Origin: an uncultured Oscillospiraceae bacterium
GTDB lineage: Bacteria > Bacillota > Clostridia > Oscillospirales > Acutalibacteraceae
DNA: 64,000 bases
Reading direction: 5' to 3'
NCBI GenBank assembly: GCA_900542575.1
Contig: UQOE01000002.1
Coordinates: forward strand, 62,001-126,000
The translations under genes were made by a program, and so were the position numbers. This document shows, one piece after another, positions 48,676 through 57,293 of this stretch. How positions within the stretch are numbered: the stretch's first letter is position 1; every line of letters begins with the position of its first letter. The notes beneath the pieces are model-generated. The model was not told the DNA's origin and did no database searches. It saw nothing but the letters and a program-made list of their open reading frames with translations.

Positions 48676-49548
48676 TCACTTGGTATGCAGAATTTTATCC
48701 GCAATACGCCGTCCGGTGGGGGTGCCGGCCAGTCCGCCGACACCGGTCTCACGGAGGTCGCTGATGATGGCGGTACCGACCTCTCCCATGGCGTCGATGA
48801 CTTCATCGCAGGGAATGCGTGAAGTCAGGCCGGCCAGTGCCATATTGGCGCAGGAGACAGCATTGACGGCACCGGTAACATTGCGTTTAACGCAGGGGAT
48901 CTCGACGAGACCGGCAATGGGGTCGCAGACGAGTCCGAGAAGGTTGGTCAGAGCCATAGCGGCGGCATGTGCACACATCTGCGGCGTGCCGTCTTTGAGG
49001 CTGACCAGGGCCGCAGCGGCCATGGAGCTGGCAGAGCCGATCTCTGCCTGACAGCCGCCGGAGGCGCCGGCTACGGTTGCACGGGAAGCGATGACCTCTC
49101 CGAAAGCACCGGCGACGAAGAGGGCGTCTACCGCCTGGTCCCGGGTGATCTCGCCGCTGTTCAGCAGCGGCAGAAGGACAGCAGGAAGGACACCGCAGCT
49201 GCCCGCGGTCGGTGCCGCGACAATGCGCTTCATACATGCATTGGACTCGGCGGTCTTCAGCGCCTCAACGGTGACGGCGTTCCAGTACTCCCCGCCGAAC
49301 AGACTGCCGTCGGAAGCGGCCTTTCGATAGCAGCCCGCCTGTCCGCCGGAGAGACCGCTGCCGGAACGGTCGTCGGCTTCGTAGCTGCGGCTGGTCTCTA
49401 TCATGACATCCAGCGCCTGTTCCATCTGGCTGCGCACGTTTTCGGGGGATACATTGTCCTGGACCGCCTCGTCCCGCAGAATAAATTCTGCAAAGGAATA
49501 GCCCGACTGGGCGGCGGATGCGGTCAGATCTGCGACAGAAGTAAACAT
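48676..49548 (-). CDS. sdaAA: L-serine dehydratase, iron-sulfur-dependent, alpha subunit
   Basis: A 290-residue catalytic subunit of the two-part L-serine ammonia-lyase. Cysteines for the [4Fe-4S] cluster lie in AAPTAGSCGVLP, LVCDPIAGLVEIPCVKRN and the later NAVSCANMAL. It turns L-serine into pyruvate and ammonia. GGAGGAG precedes the ATG. It lies one base after sdaAB, so the two are translated together. The split alpha/beta form is usual in Firmicutes. Confidence 0.95.
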   Translation of the reverse strand: MFTSVADLTASAAQSGYSFAEFILRDEAVQDNVSPENVRSQMEQALDVMIETSRSYEADDRSGSGLSGGQAGCYRKAASDGSLFGGEYWNAVTVEALKTAESNACMKRIVAAPTAGSCGVLPAVLLPLLNSGEITRDQAVDALFVAGAFGEVIASRATVAGASGGCQAEIGSASSMAAAALVSLKDGTPQMCAHAAAMALTNLLGLVCDPIAGLVEIPCVKRNVTGAVNAVSCANMALAGLTSRIPCDEVIDAMGEVGTAIISDLRETGVGGLAGTPTGRRIADKILHTK

Positions 49549-49549
49549 C

Positions 49550-50224
49550 TTATCTCTCCTCCGGTTCGTCCAAGTTCAATACGGTTACTTTTAAGACATC
49601 GGGCAGTGCCTGAATGCTCGCCCGGAGCTCGTCCGGAATCGGCGAGTCGGTCTCCAGGACCATGACGGCATATCCGCCGCGCTCATTGCGATAGAGCTGC
49701 ATCTGTGCAATATTGATGCGTTCCAGCGAGAGCAGCGCCGTAACGGCGGCGACATGCCCCGGGACGTCCTGGTTGTGGACGATGAGGGTGTTTTCCTCGC
49801 CGCTGAAGTCGGTGGTGATGCCGTCGATCTCGAGGATGCGGATCTGTCCGCCCCCGATAGAAGAGCCCACCACTTCCAGCTGCCGCCCTTTGTCACCGGT
49901 CAGCTCCAGCTTGGCGGTGTTCGGGTGGGCGCCCCGCATTTCGCCGGCGCGGAACTGGATATCGAGACCTGCCTCCTCCGCCTCCGTGAGGCTGTCTGCA
50001 ATCCGCAGGTCATCCGGCTGCATGCCAAGCAGTCCGGCGGCGATGGCCCGGTCGGTGCCGTGCCCCCGCCCGGTGGCGGCGAAGCTCCCATAGAGCGTGA
50101 TAAACGCTTTGACCGGGCGCTCCCCGAGAAGCTTTCGAGAGATCAGTCCGATGCGGACGGCGCCGGCGGTATGGCTGGACGATGGGCCTACCATGACCGG
50201 CCCGATTACATCAAAGATACGCAT
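49550..50224 (-). CDS. sdaAB: L-serine dehydratase, iron-sulfur-dependent, beta subunit
   Basis: A 224-residue subunit. It starts FDVIGPVMVGPSSSHTAGAVRIG, the family signature, and ends in an ACT-like domain (IVHNQDVPGHVAAVTALLS), which could sense serine. It acts with SdaAA. First gene of the pair; a promoter at 50256-50283 faces away from serCA, so synthesis and breakdown of serine are divergently encoded across ~275 bp. Confidence 0.94.
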   Translation of the reverse strand: MRIFDVIGPVMVGPSSSHTAGAVRIGLISRKLLGERPVKAFITLYGSFAATGRGHGTDRAIAAGLLGMQPDDLRIADSLTEAEEAGLDIQFRAGEMRGAHPNTAKLELTGDKGRQLEVVGSSIGGGQIRILEIDGITTDFSGEENTLIVHNQDVPGHVAAVTALLSLERINIAQMQLYRNERGGYAVMVLETDSPIPDELRASIQALPDVLKVTVLNLDEPEER

Positions 50225-50255
50225 AGTGCACCTCCAAAAAATGCTCTTATTTTAT

Positions 50256-50283
50256 CTTATAGCCCGCATCCATTTCTTGTAAA
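50256..50283 (-). promoter_or_regulatory. Promoter of sdaAB-sdaAA
   Basis: TTTACA, 16-bp spacer, TATAAG on the minus strand, ~30 bp before sdaAB. Confidence 0.5.
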
Positions 50284-50314
50284 GAAGTGACCTTGTTCCC
50301 TTTCTTCTACAATG

Positions 50315-50336
50315 TCTCAAAAATTATTTTTTGAGA
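50315..50336. repeat. AT-rich inverted repeat between the serine operons
   Basis: TCTCAAAAA / TTTTTGAGA with a 4-nt centre. It sits between the two divergent promoters and could be an operator for a shared regulator or a weak terminator. Confidence 0.45.
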
Positions 50337-50425
50337 AACAAAGACTAATTTTTAACGAATTCTCTGAAAATTTCAAAAAAAATCGAAAAAATCTGCGTTT
50401 TTCTCGTTAAATCATTCACAAATTA

Positions 50426-50455
50426 TTGACTCTGCTGTCGGATAAGTCCTATAAT
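50426..50455 (+). promoter_or_regulatory. Promoter of serC-serA
   Basis: TTGACT, 18-bp spacer, TATAAT, ~40 bp before serC. Confidence 0.75.
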
Positions 50456-50499
50456 AGCTCCTGTCATCATCCCAGAAAAACTTTAGGAGGGTATTCAAC

Positions 50500-51582
50500 A
50501 TGGCACGAGTATACAATTTTTCTGCAGGTCCTTCCATGCTCCCGGAATCGGTTCTTGAAAAGGCAGCCGACCAGCTGCTCGACTACGAGGGCACCGGCGA
50601 ATCCGTCATGGAAATGTCCCACAGAAGCAAAGAGTTCCAGGCCATCATCGACCAGGCCGAGGCGGACATCCGCGAACTCATGGACATCCCGGACAACTAT
50701 AAGGTTCTCTTCCTGCAGGGCGGCGCTTCGACTCAGTTCGCTGCAATCGCGCTCAACTTCATGAATAAGAATCATAAGGCCGACTATATTGTTACCGGCA
50801 ACTGGTCCAAAAAGGCCATGAAAGAAGCCTCCCGCTACGGCGACGTCAAAGTAGTCGCCTCCTCTGAGGACAAAAACTTCAGCTATGTTCCGGACTGGGA
50901 CTACAGCCAGTTCCGCAAAGATGCCGACTACCTCTACTTCTGCATGAACGAGACAGTCTACGGCAACATCACCCGCAATATTCCGGATGTCGACGTACCG
51001 ATCATCGCCGATATCTCCTCCTGCTTCCTCAGTGAACCCCTCGACGTCTCCAAGTTCGCCATGCTCTACGGCGGCGCACAGAAGAACGTCGCTCCGGCCG
51101 GTCTCACCATCTGCATCATCCGGGAAGATATGCTCGGCAATGCCATGGACATCTGCCCGACCATGCTCAACTACGACACCATGGCAAGCAAGGGTTCCAT
51201 GTACAACACCCCGCCGTGCTGGTGCATCTATATGGCCGGTCTGGTCTTCCAGTGGCTCAAGAAAATCGGCGGCCTGACCGAAATGCAGCGCCGCAACCAG
51301 GCAAAAGCCAAACTGCTCTATGATTATCTGGACGAGTCCAAGCTCTTCCAGTCCACCGTCCGCCCGAAAGACCGCTCCATGATGAACGCCCCGTTCATCA
51401 CCGGCGACAAGGACATGGACGCCAAGTTCATCCAGGGCTGCACTGAGAACGGCATGATCAACATCAAGGGACACCGCTCCGTCGGCGGCATGCGTGCCTC
51501 TATCTACAACGCCATGCCCATTGAAGGCGTTGAAAAGCTGGTCGCCTACATGAAGGAATTCGAGAAAGAGAACACCAAATAA
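50500..51582 (+). CDS. serC: Phosphoserine aminotransferase
   Basis: A 360-residue PLP enzyme. The family start is YNFSAGPSMLPESVL, and the PLP lysine is in YGGAQKNVAPAGL. It makes 3-phosphoserine from 3-phosphohydroxypyruvate and glutamate, the second step of serine synthesis. TTAGGAGGG precedes the ATG. It is followed by serA after 18 bp; the serC-serA order puts both steps together. No serB phosphatase is in the window. Confidence 0.95.
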   Translation: MARVYNFSAGPSMLPESVLEKAADQLLDYEGTGESVMEMSHRSKEFQAIIDQAEADIRELMDIPDNYKVLFLQGGASTQFAAIALNFMNKNHKADYIVTGNWSKKAMKEASRYGDVKVVASSEDKNFSYVPDWDYSQFRKDADYLYFCMNETVYGNITRNIPDVDVPIIADISSCFLSEPLDVSKFAMLYGGAQKNVAPAGLTICIIREDMLGNAMDICPTMLNYDTMASKGSMYNTPPCWCIYMAGLVFQWLKKIGGLTEMQRRNQAKAKLLYDYLDESKLFQSTVRPKDRSMMNAPFITGDKDMDAKFIQGCTENGMINIKGHRSVGGMRASIYNAMPIEGVEKLVAYMKEFEKENTK

Positions 51583-51600
51583 AAGGAGCAACGGACTGAC

Positions 51601-52761
51601 ATGTACCAGGTATTAACCTTAAATAAAATTTCGCCCGCGGGCCTCAATCAGCTGGACCCCGCCAAATACACTCACGGCGACGACATCCAGAATCCGGACG
51701 CCGTCATCGTCCGCAGCGCCAAGATGCACGACATGGAGCTCCCGGAGAGCCTCCTCGCCATCGCCCGCGCCGGCGCCGGCACCAACAACATCCCGGTTGA
51801 CAAGTGCACCGACAAAGGCATCGTCGTTTTCAACACGCCCGGCGCCAACGCCAATGCGGTCAAGGAGCTCGTCATCTGCGGCCTGTTTCTCGCCTCCCGC
51901 AAAATCGTCCCCGGCATTGAGTTCGCCAACTCTCTGAAGGGCAGCGGAAGCGAATACAGCAAGCTCGTCGAAAAAGGCAAGTCCGCCTTTAAGGGCCCGG
52001 AGATCCAGGGCAAAAAGCTCGGCGTCATCGGCCTCGGTGCCATCGGCGTACGCGTCGCCAATGCGGCCACCGACCTCGGCATGGAAGTCTTCGGCTTTGA
52101 CCCGTATCTCTCCGTCGACGCCGCATGGAACCTCTCCAGCTCCATTCACCACGCCGCCTCTCTGGACGAGATCTTCGCCAACTGCGACTACATCACGGTA
52201 CACGTCCCGCTGACCGACGACACGAAGGACACAATCTGCGCCGAGTCCATCGAGAAGATGAAAGACGGCGTCCGCATCCTGAACTTCGCCCGCGGCGGCC
52301 TTGTCAACACCGCTGACATGATCGCTGCACTCGGCAAGGGCAAAGTTGCCTCCTATGTCACGGACTTCGCCGACGACGATCTCCTCGGCGTTCCCGGCGT
52401 CATCGCCATGCCGCATCTCGGCGCCTCCACCCCGGAGTCCGAGGACAACTGCGCCAGCATGGCCGCCTTTGAACTCGTCAATTACCTCGAGTCCGGCAAC
52501 ATCCGCAACTCCGTCAACATGCCGAACGCAGAGATGGACTGCAATGCCGCTCACCGCATTACGATCACCCATAAGAACATTCCGAACGTCCTGAACAAGA
52601 TCACCGGCCTCTTTACCGACGCCAACATCAGCGACTTCATGAACCGTTCCAAAGGCAATATCGCTTACACCATCCTCGACCTCGACAGTGACATCCCCGA
52701 GGAGACCGTCCGTTCCATGGAAGAACTCGACGGCATCATCCGTGTCCGCGTGGTCAAATAA
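51601..52761 (+). CDS. serA: D-3-phosphoglycerate dehydrogenase
   Basis: A 386-residue SerA with a C-terminal ACT domain (RITITHKNIPNVLNKITGLF). The NAD site is GVIGLGAIGVRVANAA, and the catalytic region has NFARGGLVNT and AMPHLGASTPESEDNC (active-site His). It makes the first step from 3-phosphoglycerate. The length of one ACT domain without the extra intervening domain is the short form. AAAGGAGC lies before the ATG, and serine feedback is possible through the ACT domain. Confidence 0.95.
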   Translation: MYQVLTLNKISPAGLNQLDPAKYTHGDDIQNPDAVIVRSAKMHDMELPESLLAIARAGAGTNNIPVDKCTDKGIVVFNTPGANANAVKELVICGLFLASRKIVPGIEFANSLKGSGSEYSKLVEKGKSAFKGPEIQGKKLGVIGLGAIGVRVANAATDLGMEVFGFDPYLSVDAAWNLSSSIHHAASLDEIFANCDYITVHVPLTDDTKDTICAESIEKMKDGVRILNFARGGLVNTADMIAALGKGKVASYVTDFADDDLLGVPGVIAMPHLGASTPESEDNCASMAAFELVNYLESGNIRNSVNMPNAEMDCNAAHRITITHKNIPNVLNKITGLFTDANISDFMNRSKGNIAYTILDLDSDIPEETVRSMEELDGIIRVRVVK

Positions 52762-52781
52762 TCATCCGAACATTACATAGC

Positions 52782-52826
52782 AAAAGGACCGCTGCACAGG
52801 CATCTGCCTGGTAGCGGTCCTTTTAT
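52782..52826. terminator. Bidirectional terminator between serA and the AEC transporter gene
   Basis: Arms AAAAGGACCGCT / AGCGGTCCTTTT with inner pairing of CAGGCA and TGCCTG. T runs exist on both strands. Confidence 0.88.
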
Positions 52827-52839
52827 TTGTCAGAAGAAA

Positions 52840-53751
52840 TCAGTGTATGATGATTTCGCTCGCAGTGATGACCAGCGGCATGGTGATCAGGGACATCAGG
52901 GTGGAGACGCTGACCATTTCGGACCCGAGCTGCGGGTTCTTGTCGTATTTTGTGGCAAACATGGCCGCCTTCGCCGCAACCGGTGAACAGGAGGCGATGG
53001 TTACGGCGATGAAGACCACTGGATCGATATGAAACGGGAGCATGATGGCCATGGTCAGGAACGGGACGCCGATGGTGCGCAGAAGGATGGCGATGTACTG
53101 CTTTTTATTGGAGGTCAGATCTTTCCAGTGGAGGTTGCCGAGGTAGTAGCCGATGATAAACATGGGGATCGGCGTGTTGAGGTCGGCGATGTACTCGATG
53201 GGCTGTTCCACGATGTCCGGGAACCGGAACCCGGTCAGGAACACCAGAAGCCCCAGCACCATGCCGATGATGCCGGGATTCAGAAGCAGTTTCCGCACAG
53301 TGATCTTCTCTGTCCCCTCGCTGATGGTCTTGAGGCCGTAGGTCCAGAGCACGACGTTGAAGACGGCAATGAACACCGCACCGTAGAAGACACCGTCGTC
53401 GCCGAGAATGGCGCGCTGGATAGGCAGCGACATAAAGCCGCAGTTGCCGAAGATGACGCCGAACCGCATGATGAGCTCACTGGCCCGGTCCTTGTCGTGG
53501 ATGGCCAGGTTGGCCACCAGAATGGCAAGAATATGGGAGGCAAAGCCGAAGATGCAGGTCAGCAGCAGCCCTTTCATAAGGGACGGCTCTTTGGCCCGCT
53601 GGAAGGAGACCAGCATGAGGCAGGGGGTGACAAAGTATAAGACGATGTTGTTCATGCCCTTGACGACTGTCTCGGTCAGGAAATGCACCTTGTTGCAGAT
53701 GACTCCGACGCCGATGAGAATAAACAGGATGAGGACCTGATGGCCGACCAT
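52840..53751 (-). CDS. AEC family transporter (auxin efflux carrier type)
   Basis: A 303-residue membrane protein with about ten helices in two repeats, of the AEC family. A typical stretch is FGNCGFMSLPIQRAILGDDGVFYGAVFIAVFN, with a second repeat including IASCSPVAAKAAMFATKYDKN. Members export organic acids or similar anions; the substrate here is unknown. The start at 53751 (MVGHQVLIL) is by alignment, without a strong ribosome site; a longer TTG start at 53793 is possible. It has no partner genes. Confidence 0.83.
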   Translation of the reverse strand: MVGHQVLILFILIGVGVICNKVHFLTETVVKGMNNIVLYFVTPCLMLVSFQRAKEPSLMKGLLLTCIFGFASHILAILVANLAIHDKDRASELIMRFGVIFGNCGFMSLPIQRAILGDDGVFYGAVFIAVFNVVLWTYGLKTISEGTEKITVRKLLLNPGIIGMVLGLLVFLTGFRFPDIVEQPIEYIADLNTPIPMFIIGYYLGNLHWKDLTSNKKQYIAILLRTIGVPFLTMAIMLPFHIDPVVFIAVTIASCSPVAAKAAMFATKYDKNPQLGSEMVSVSTLMSLITMPLVITASEIIIH

Positions 53752-53896
53752 CAGAAACGTGTGGAACAAGCAAAAATCACAGCTTTCTAACAAATGGAAT
53801 GCGTTTAGTTTATCACAATTCCAGGTTTCCGGCCACTGCGATTCTGTAGAAACCCGTCTCTCGGCGGCCGATCCCGGTTGAACCCTAAGAACGGAC

Positions 53897-53925
53897 TTGT
53901 ATAAATTTTATGACTAATTTATAAT
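53897..53925 (+). promoter_or_regulatory. Promoter of the small lipoprotein gene
   Basis: TTGTAT, 17-bp spacer, TATAAT, ~43 bp before the start. Confidence 0.7.
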
Positions 53926-53967
53926 AGAACTATAAAAATTTGTAAAGAAGGCAAGGAGAGAGAAATC

Positions 53968-54288
53968 ATGAAAAAGAACCATTCAAAACTGATTGTCCTG
54001 CTTCTCGCTGTAGCCATGATTTTTGTTCTCAGCGCCTGCGGATCAAATTTCCTGTCAGATGGCTGGGACCACGAAGCAAATGGCGTTCGCTACGGCGCAG
54101 GCTTTGGCGGCGGACAAATCGTCAATTCCAGCGAAGCGGCACAGCACAATGTCGCAGTCAATGCAGACGGCTCCGGCGGAGTGGTTGAGTATTCCCTAAA
54201 GGGCCCGGACGTAAACGGAGACACCTACAATGTCGACGGCAGCCCGCAGTCCCTGTTCACCACAACCAAGCCCATCGTACAGCAGTAA
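53968..54288 (+). CDS. Small lipoprotein of unknown function
   Basis: A 106-residue protein. A basic start (MKKNHSK) and hydrophobic stretch end in the lipobox LSAC|GSN, giving a mature chain of ~82 residues rich in Gly, Asn, Asp, Ser and Val. No known domain is seen. AAGGAGAG precedes the ATG. It is a single gene between its own promoter and a strong terminator. The mature part has the Gly/Asn/Asp make-up of secreted, extended proteins. Confidence 0.8.
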   Translation: MKKNHSKLIVLLLAVAMIFVLSACGSNFLSDGWDHEANGVRYGAGFGGGQIVNSSEAAQHNVAVNADGSGGVVEYSLKGPDVNGDTYNVDGSPQSLFTTTKPIVQQ

Positions 54289-54309
54289 ATCAAACTTCGT
54301 TATAATACA

Positions 54310-54343
54310 TTGGCCAGCCCCGAAACGGGCTGGCTATTTTTTC
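54310..54343 (+). terminator. Terminator of the small lipoprotein gene
   Basis: Stem GGCCAGCCC / GGGCTGGCT with a six-base loop, then ATTTTTT. Confidence 0.88.
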
Positions 54344-54366
54344 TGCCGAATTTTATGGGGCGCACC

Positions 54367-54728
54367 TCAATCTGCCGCCTGATACAGAGCTCGCAGCATA
54401 TGAGTAATATTCTGTTCCAGCATGCTGCGGTCAGCAGGTTTTTCCTGGCTGCCCCCCGAAAAAGCAGCGCATAGATGCCGGAAAAAGCAAACGTACTGCG
54501 TTCAATCTCCGCCTCTTCCTGTTCGCTGCCCAGGACCTGCAGAAAGTAGATGGCAGGGATGCTCAGCTTCTCCCAGAACTGGACACCGGAAATCTGGTTG
54601 ACATCGGCCCGCCGACAGATTTCGGTCACGGTCACCTTGTACTACGGAAGTTTGTGCTGCAGACATTCCAGCAGACTGTCATTCAAAAGCTTTCGGGTCA
54701 TGCGGACGCGGCGGCTTTCCTGCTTCAT
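54367..54728 (-). pseudogene. Broken TetR/AcrR family regulator
   Basis: Reading from the ATG at 54728 gives MKQESRRVRMTRKLLNDSLL, a TetR start, then an in-frame TAG after 28 codons. Past the stop the frame continues with VTVTEICRRADVNQ, the first half of the TetR helix-turn-helix, but the usual FYxHY segment after it is missing. The C-terminal helix appears as FAFSGIYALLF. After a G/A-rich run the frame must shift to give ADRSMLEQNITHMLRALYQ and a stop at 54367-54369. So a stop, a deletion and a frameshift are all visible. Confidence 0.75.
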
Positions 54729-54902
54729 TTTTTATTCCTTTCCCGACACAAACGGGCATTTTGTTGAATACAAGCCAAAACGCCCCGAATTGCGGATGTC
54801 TTTCCCAAATTTTATTTATTATAATAAAGACACAGATGAAAAGCAAAAACTTCTCATCTCCCCTTTATCTCCTATATTTCCACAGTATCTCATCCCAGAG
54901 AG
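54729..54902. other. Short AT-rich gap without a gene
   Basis: About 175 bp between the TetR pseudogene and the next terminator. I see nothing supported in it. Confidence 0.4.
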
Positions 54903-54942
54903 AAAAATACGCCGCAGGTCCCCTCCTGCGGCGTATTTTTTA
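54903..54942. terminator. Bidirectional terminator after the Arg/Thr-rich protein gene
   Basis: A perfect 16-bp stem (AAAAATACGCCGCAGG and complement) with a six-base loop. T runs on both strands. Confidence 0.9.
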
Positions 54943-54954
54943 TGTTTTTTTGCA

Positions 54955-55932
54955 TTAACTCCTTGCGGCGCCGCCGGCATTGTGCTCAGCGACCTCGCCG
55001 TTGACCGCGTTGCTGCGATGTGTGGTGGTACGACGGCGGCTCGCCTGTGCCGTGGTACGTCTTACCCGGCTTGCCTGCGCCGTGGTCCGCCTCCGTGCGG
55101 CGGTGGTACTTCTGCGCGGACTTGACGTCTTTCGCCGTGTTGTAGCCATCTTACGGCGCGTCGTTACAGCTGCGCGGCGGCGTGCAGTCGTGTGCTTTGC
55201 CGTTCGTTTCGCGGTACTCTTCTTCAGGTCGTTGAAGAAGCTGTGCCTGGTTGTAGACCGGACAGCTACCGTGTTGGCAGCTGCGCGGCTGGTGGAAGCA
55301 GCATGTGTACCGGTATATTGCGTCGTCATATTCGGAGAGAGCGTATATTCGCCGTCGCTGCCGAAGTCGTCGGAGATCATAGAAGATCCGTCGACGCCGG
55401 CGCCTTCGCGATTTCGGTGTGCCGTGGTAATGAGAACAGCCGCCAGTGCAAGCAGCAGGGCGACGATTATACAGATGAGAACGGTCATGAGTTTGCGGTT
55501 GCCGCCGCTCTTTTTGGGTCTGCGCCCTCCGCCGTTTCCGCCGGCGGAAGCATAGTAGGACCCGTTCGGGTCCGTCTCATAGCCCTGATAGACGTCATCC
55601 GGGTAGCCCTCCTGGTAATTGCCGTCCGCGTCGTAGTAGCCGCCGCTCTGGTAGCCGGTGTCGCGGTAGGCGTCGCCGTAGCCCTGGCCGGCGTAGGGGT
55701 CTTCCTCCCCGCCGTACGGGTCCTGATAGGGGTCGCTGCCGTAGACGGCATTCGGGTCGTTCGGGTCTTCGTAATAGCCGTTGCTGTCGGGAGCGGCATC
55801 CTGGTTCTGGTCCTCGTCCAGATAGAACGATTCGTCCACGGTATAGCTGTTCGGGTCGTCGCTCATATACTGTTCGCGGAAGCGGGCGTTGTAGTCCTCA
55901 TTCCGGTCCCGTCTGCTTTTTCTTCTTGCCAT
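54955..55932 (-). CDS. Membrane protein with acidic Tyr-rich N-terminus and Arg/Thr-rich C-terminus
   Basis: A 325-residue protein I do not recognise. After a basic start (MARRKSRRDRNED) come ~120 residues rich in Asp, Gly, Tyr and Pro, with repeated DPY and GYxxGY-like pieces. One membrane helix follows (LMTVLICIIVALLLALAAVLI). The last ~100 residues are full of Arg and Thr, with the repeat RRTTAQASR twice in a row. If the N-terminus is inside, the cationic part faces the wall. It starts 16 bp after rlmH, and GGAGG precedes the ATG at 55932, so it belongs to the walJ-rlmH operon. Confidence 0.72.
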   Translation of the reverse strand: MARRKSRRDRNEDYNARFREQYMSDDPNSYTVDESFYLDEDQNQDAAPDSNGYYEDPNDPNAVYGSDPYQDPYGGEEDPYAGQGYGDAYRDTGYQSGGYYDADGNYQEGYPDDVYQGYETDPNGSYYASAGGNGGGRRPKKSGGNRKLMTVLICIIVALLLALAAVLITTAHRNREGAGVDGSSMISDDFGSDGEYTLSPNMTTQYTGTHAASTSRAAANTVAVRSTTRHSFFNDLKKSTAKRTAKHTTARRRAAVTTRRKMATTRRKTSSPRRSTTAARRRTTAQASRVRRTTAQASRRRTTTHRSNAVNGEVAEHNAGGAARS

Positions 55933-55948
55933 TTCGAACCTCCGATGG

Positions 55949-56431
55949 TTATTTATGGTATTTGCCGCCGCGGTCAATCATGAATGCACGATAGACCTGT
56001 TCCAGGAGCATGATCCTGGCGAGCTGGTGCGGAAATGTCATCTGACTCATGGACAGCTTTGCGTCGGCGCGCTGTTTGACCGCGTCGGCGAGTCCGTAGG
56101 AACTGCCGATGACAAAGACCACGCTGCTGTGGCCCGCAACGCCGAGCTGTGCCAGTTCACGGCTGAACTGCTCCGAGCTGCGCTGTTTCCCCTCTATGCA
56201 GAGGGCGTAGACGTAGGCGCCGGAAGGGATTTCCGCGAGAATGTTTTTGGCCTCCTGGTGCAGCGCCGCGTCGATCTCCGCCTGAGATGGACTGGACGGA
56301 AGCCGTGCCGGAGTTTTTTCTATTATAGTCAATTTGCAAAATGCGGTCAATCGCTTTTGATACTCCGCCGCAGCACTGCGCAGGTAGGGTTCCTTGAGGC
56401 GGCCGAGACAGAGGATGCGGACCTCGATCAT
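55949..56431 (-). CDS. rlmH: 23S rRNA pseudouridine-1915 N3-methyltransferase
   Basis: A 160-residue SPOUT methyltransferase. The C-terminal signature MTFPHQLARIMLLEQVYRAF and the final YHK are typical, and FVIGSSYGLADAV is the knot region that binds SAM. It methylates pseudouridine 1915 in helix 69 of 23S rRNA. Its start overlaps the walJ stop by 4 bp. The walJ-rlmH pairing is common in Firmicutes. Confidence 0.95.
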   Translation of the reverse strand: MIEVRILCLGRLKEPYLRSAAAEYQKRLTAFCKLTIIEKTPARLPSSPSQAEIDAALHQEAKNILAEIPSGAYVYALCIEGKQRSSEQFSRELAQLGVAGHSSVVFVIGSSYGLADAVKQRADAKLSMSQMTFPHQLARIMLLEQVYRAFMIDRGGKYHK

Positions 56432-57219
56432 TCCGATACCTCCGTGCGGAGCACATTCTGTCTGGGGGCGACGGCGAGGCGGATATCCAGCCCGATTTTC
56501 GCGCCGTCCTGCCGGAGGCTCTGGGACGCCGTCTCAAAGGCAAGTTCCGGCAGATTGTTCTGGGAGCTCAGATGGCCGAGGATGATCTGCGTCGTCCCGG
56601 ACTCCAGCAGCTCCGCAGAGGTCTCCGCCGCGGCTTCGTTGTTCAGGTGACCCTCTGCCGAATCGATTCGGCGTTTGAGCGGATACGGGTATGGCCCGTT
56701 AAAGAGCATGTTCCGGTCATGGTTGGATTCAAGCAGTACGGTACTGCAGCCCAGGATGGCCTGGCGCACCGCCTCGGTCACGACACCGAGGTCGGTGGAG
56801 ACCGCCACGCAGCGTCCGTTCGGAAGGGTTACGCGGTAGCCCGTGGGCTCCGCCGCATCGTGGGAGATGGGGAAGCTCGCTATGTGGTAGTCGCCGACAT
56901 CGGCGAAGTCCGTCATCTGATAGGTCGGGAAGTTGCCGTCCAGGCAGCCTTTTTCATCCAGCGCCTGGAGCGTGCCGAGAGAGGCATAGACCGGAATATG
57001 GTGCCGTTTGCAGAAGACCCGGAGCCCGGCCACATGGTCGGTGTGTTCGTGGGTGACAAAGACTGCCTTCACGGCTTCCGGCGAGAGTCCGAGGGAGTCC
57101 AGCGCCAGCGTGGTCTGCTTGGCATTGCGTCCGATGTCAATTAGAATACCCGCCGATTCGTCTCCTATGTAGGTGGCGTTTCCGCTGCTCCCCGAATAGA
57201 GTGTACAGAACTGATACAT
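56428..57219 (-). CDS. walJ: MBL-fold metallohydrolase WalJ/YycJ-like
   Basis: A 263-residue metallo-beta-lactamase-fold protein. Metal motif HEHTDHVAG (HxHxDH) and further His in the C-terminal half are present. The N-terminus FCTLYSGSSGNATYIG is the WalJ family mark. In other Firmicutes walJ belongs to the walRK region and is linked to coordination of replication and wall growth; walRK are not here. The start at 57219 gives this N-terminus. It overlaps rlmH by 4 bp. Confidence 0.9.
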   Translation of the reverse strand: MYQFCTLYSGSSGNATYIGDESAGILIDIGRNAKQTTLALDSLGLSPEAVKAVFVTHEHTDHVAGLRVFCKRHHIPVYASLGTLQALDEKGCLDGNFPTYQMTDFADVGDYHIASFPISHDAAEPTGYRVTLPNGRCVAVSTDLGVVTEAVRQAILGCSTVLLESNHDRNMLFNGPYPYPLKRRIDSAEGHLNNEAAAETSAELLESGTTQIILGHLSSQNNLPELAFETASQSLRQDGAKIGLDIRLAVAPRQNVLRTEVSE

Positions 57220-57241
57220 GTATGCCTTTCCTTCCCTGAAG

Positions 57242-57273
57242 ATGCGAAAAGGGGCGCTGTCCGCAGCACCCCT
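57242..57273 (-). terminator. Terminator of murA
   Basis: Arms GGGG-GCTG / CAGC-CCCC with one mismatch and a 4-nt loop, then TTTTCG on the minus strand, 20 bp after the stop. Confidence 0.7.
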
Positions 57274-57293
57274 CATGTCTTTGCAAAAATTTG

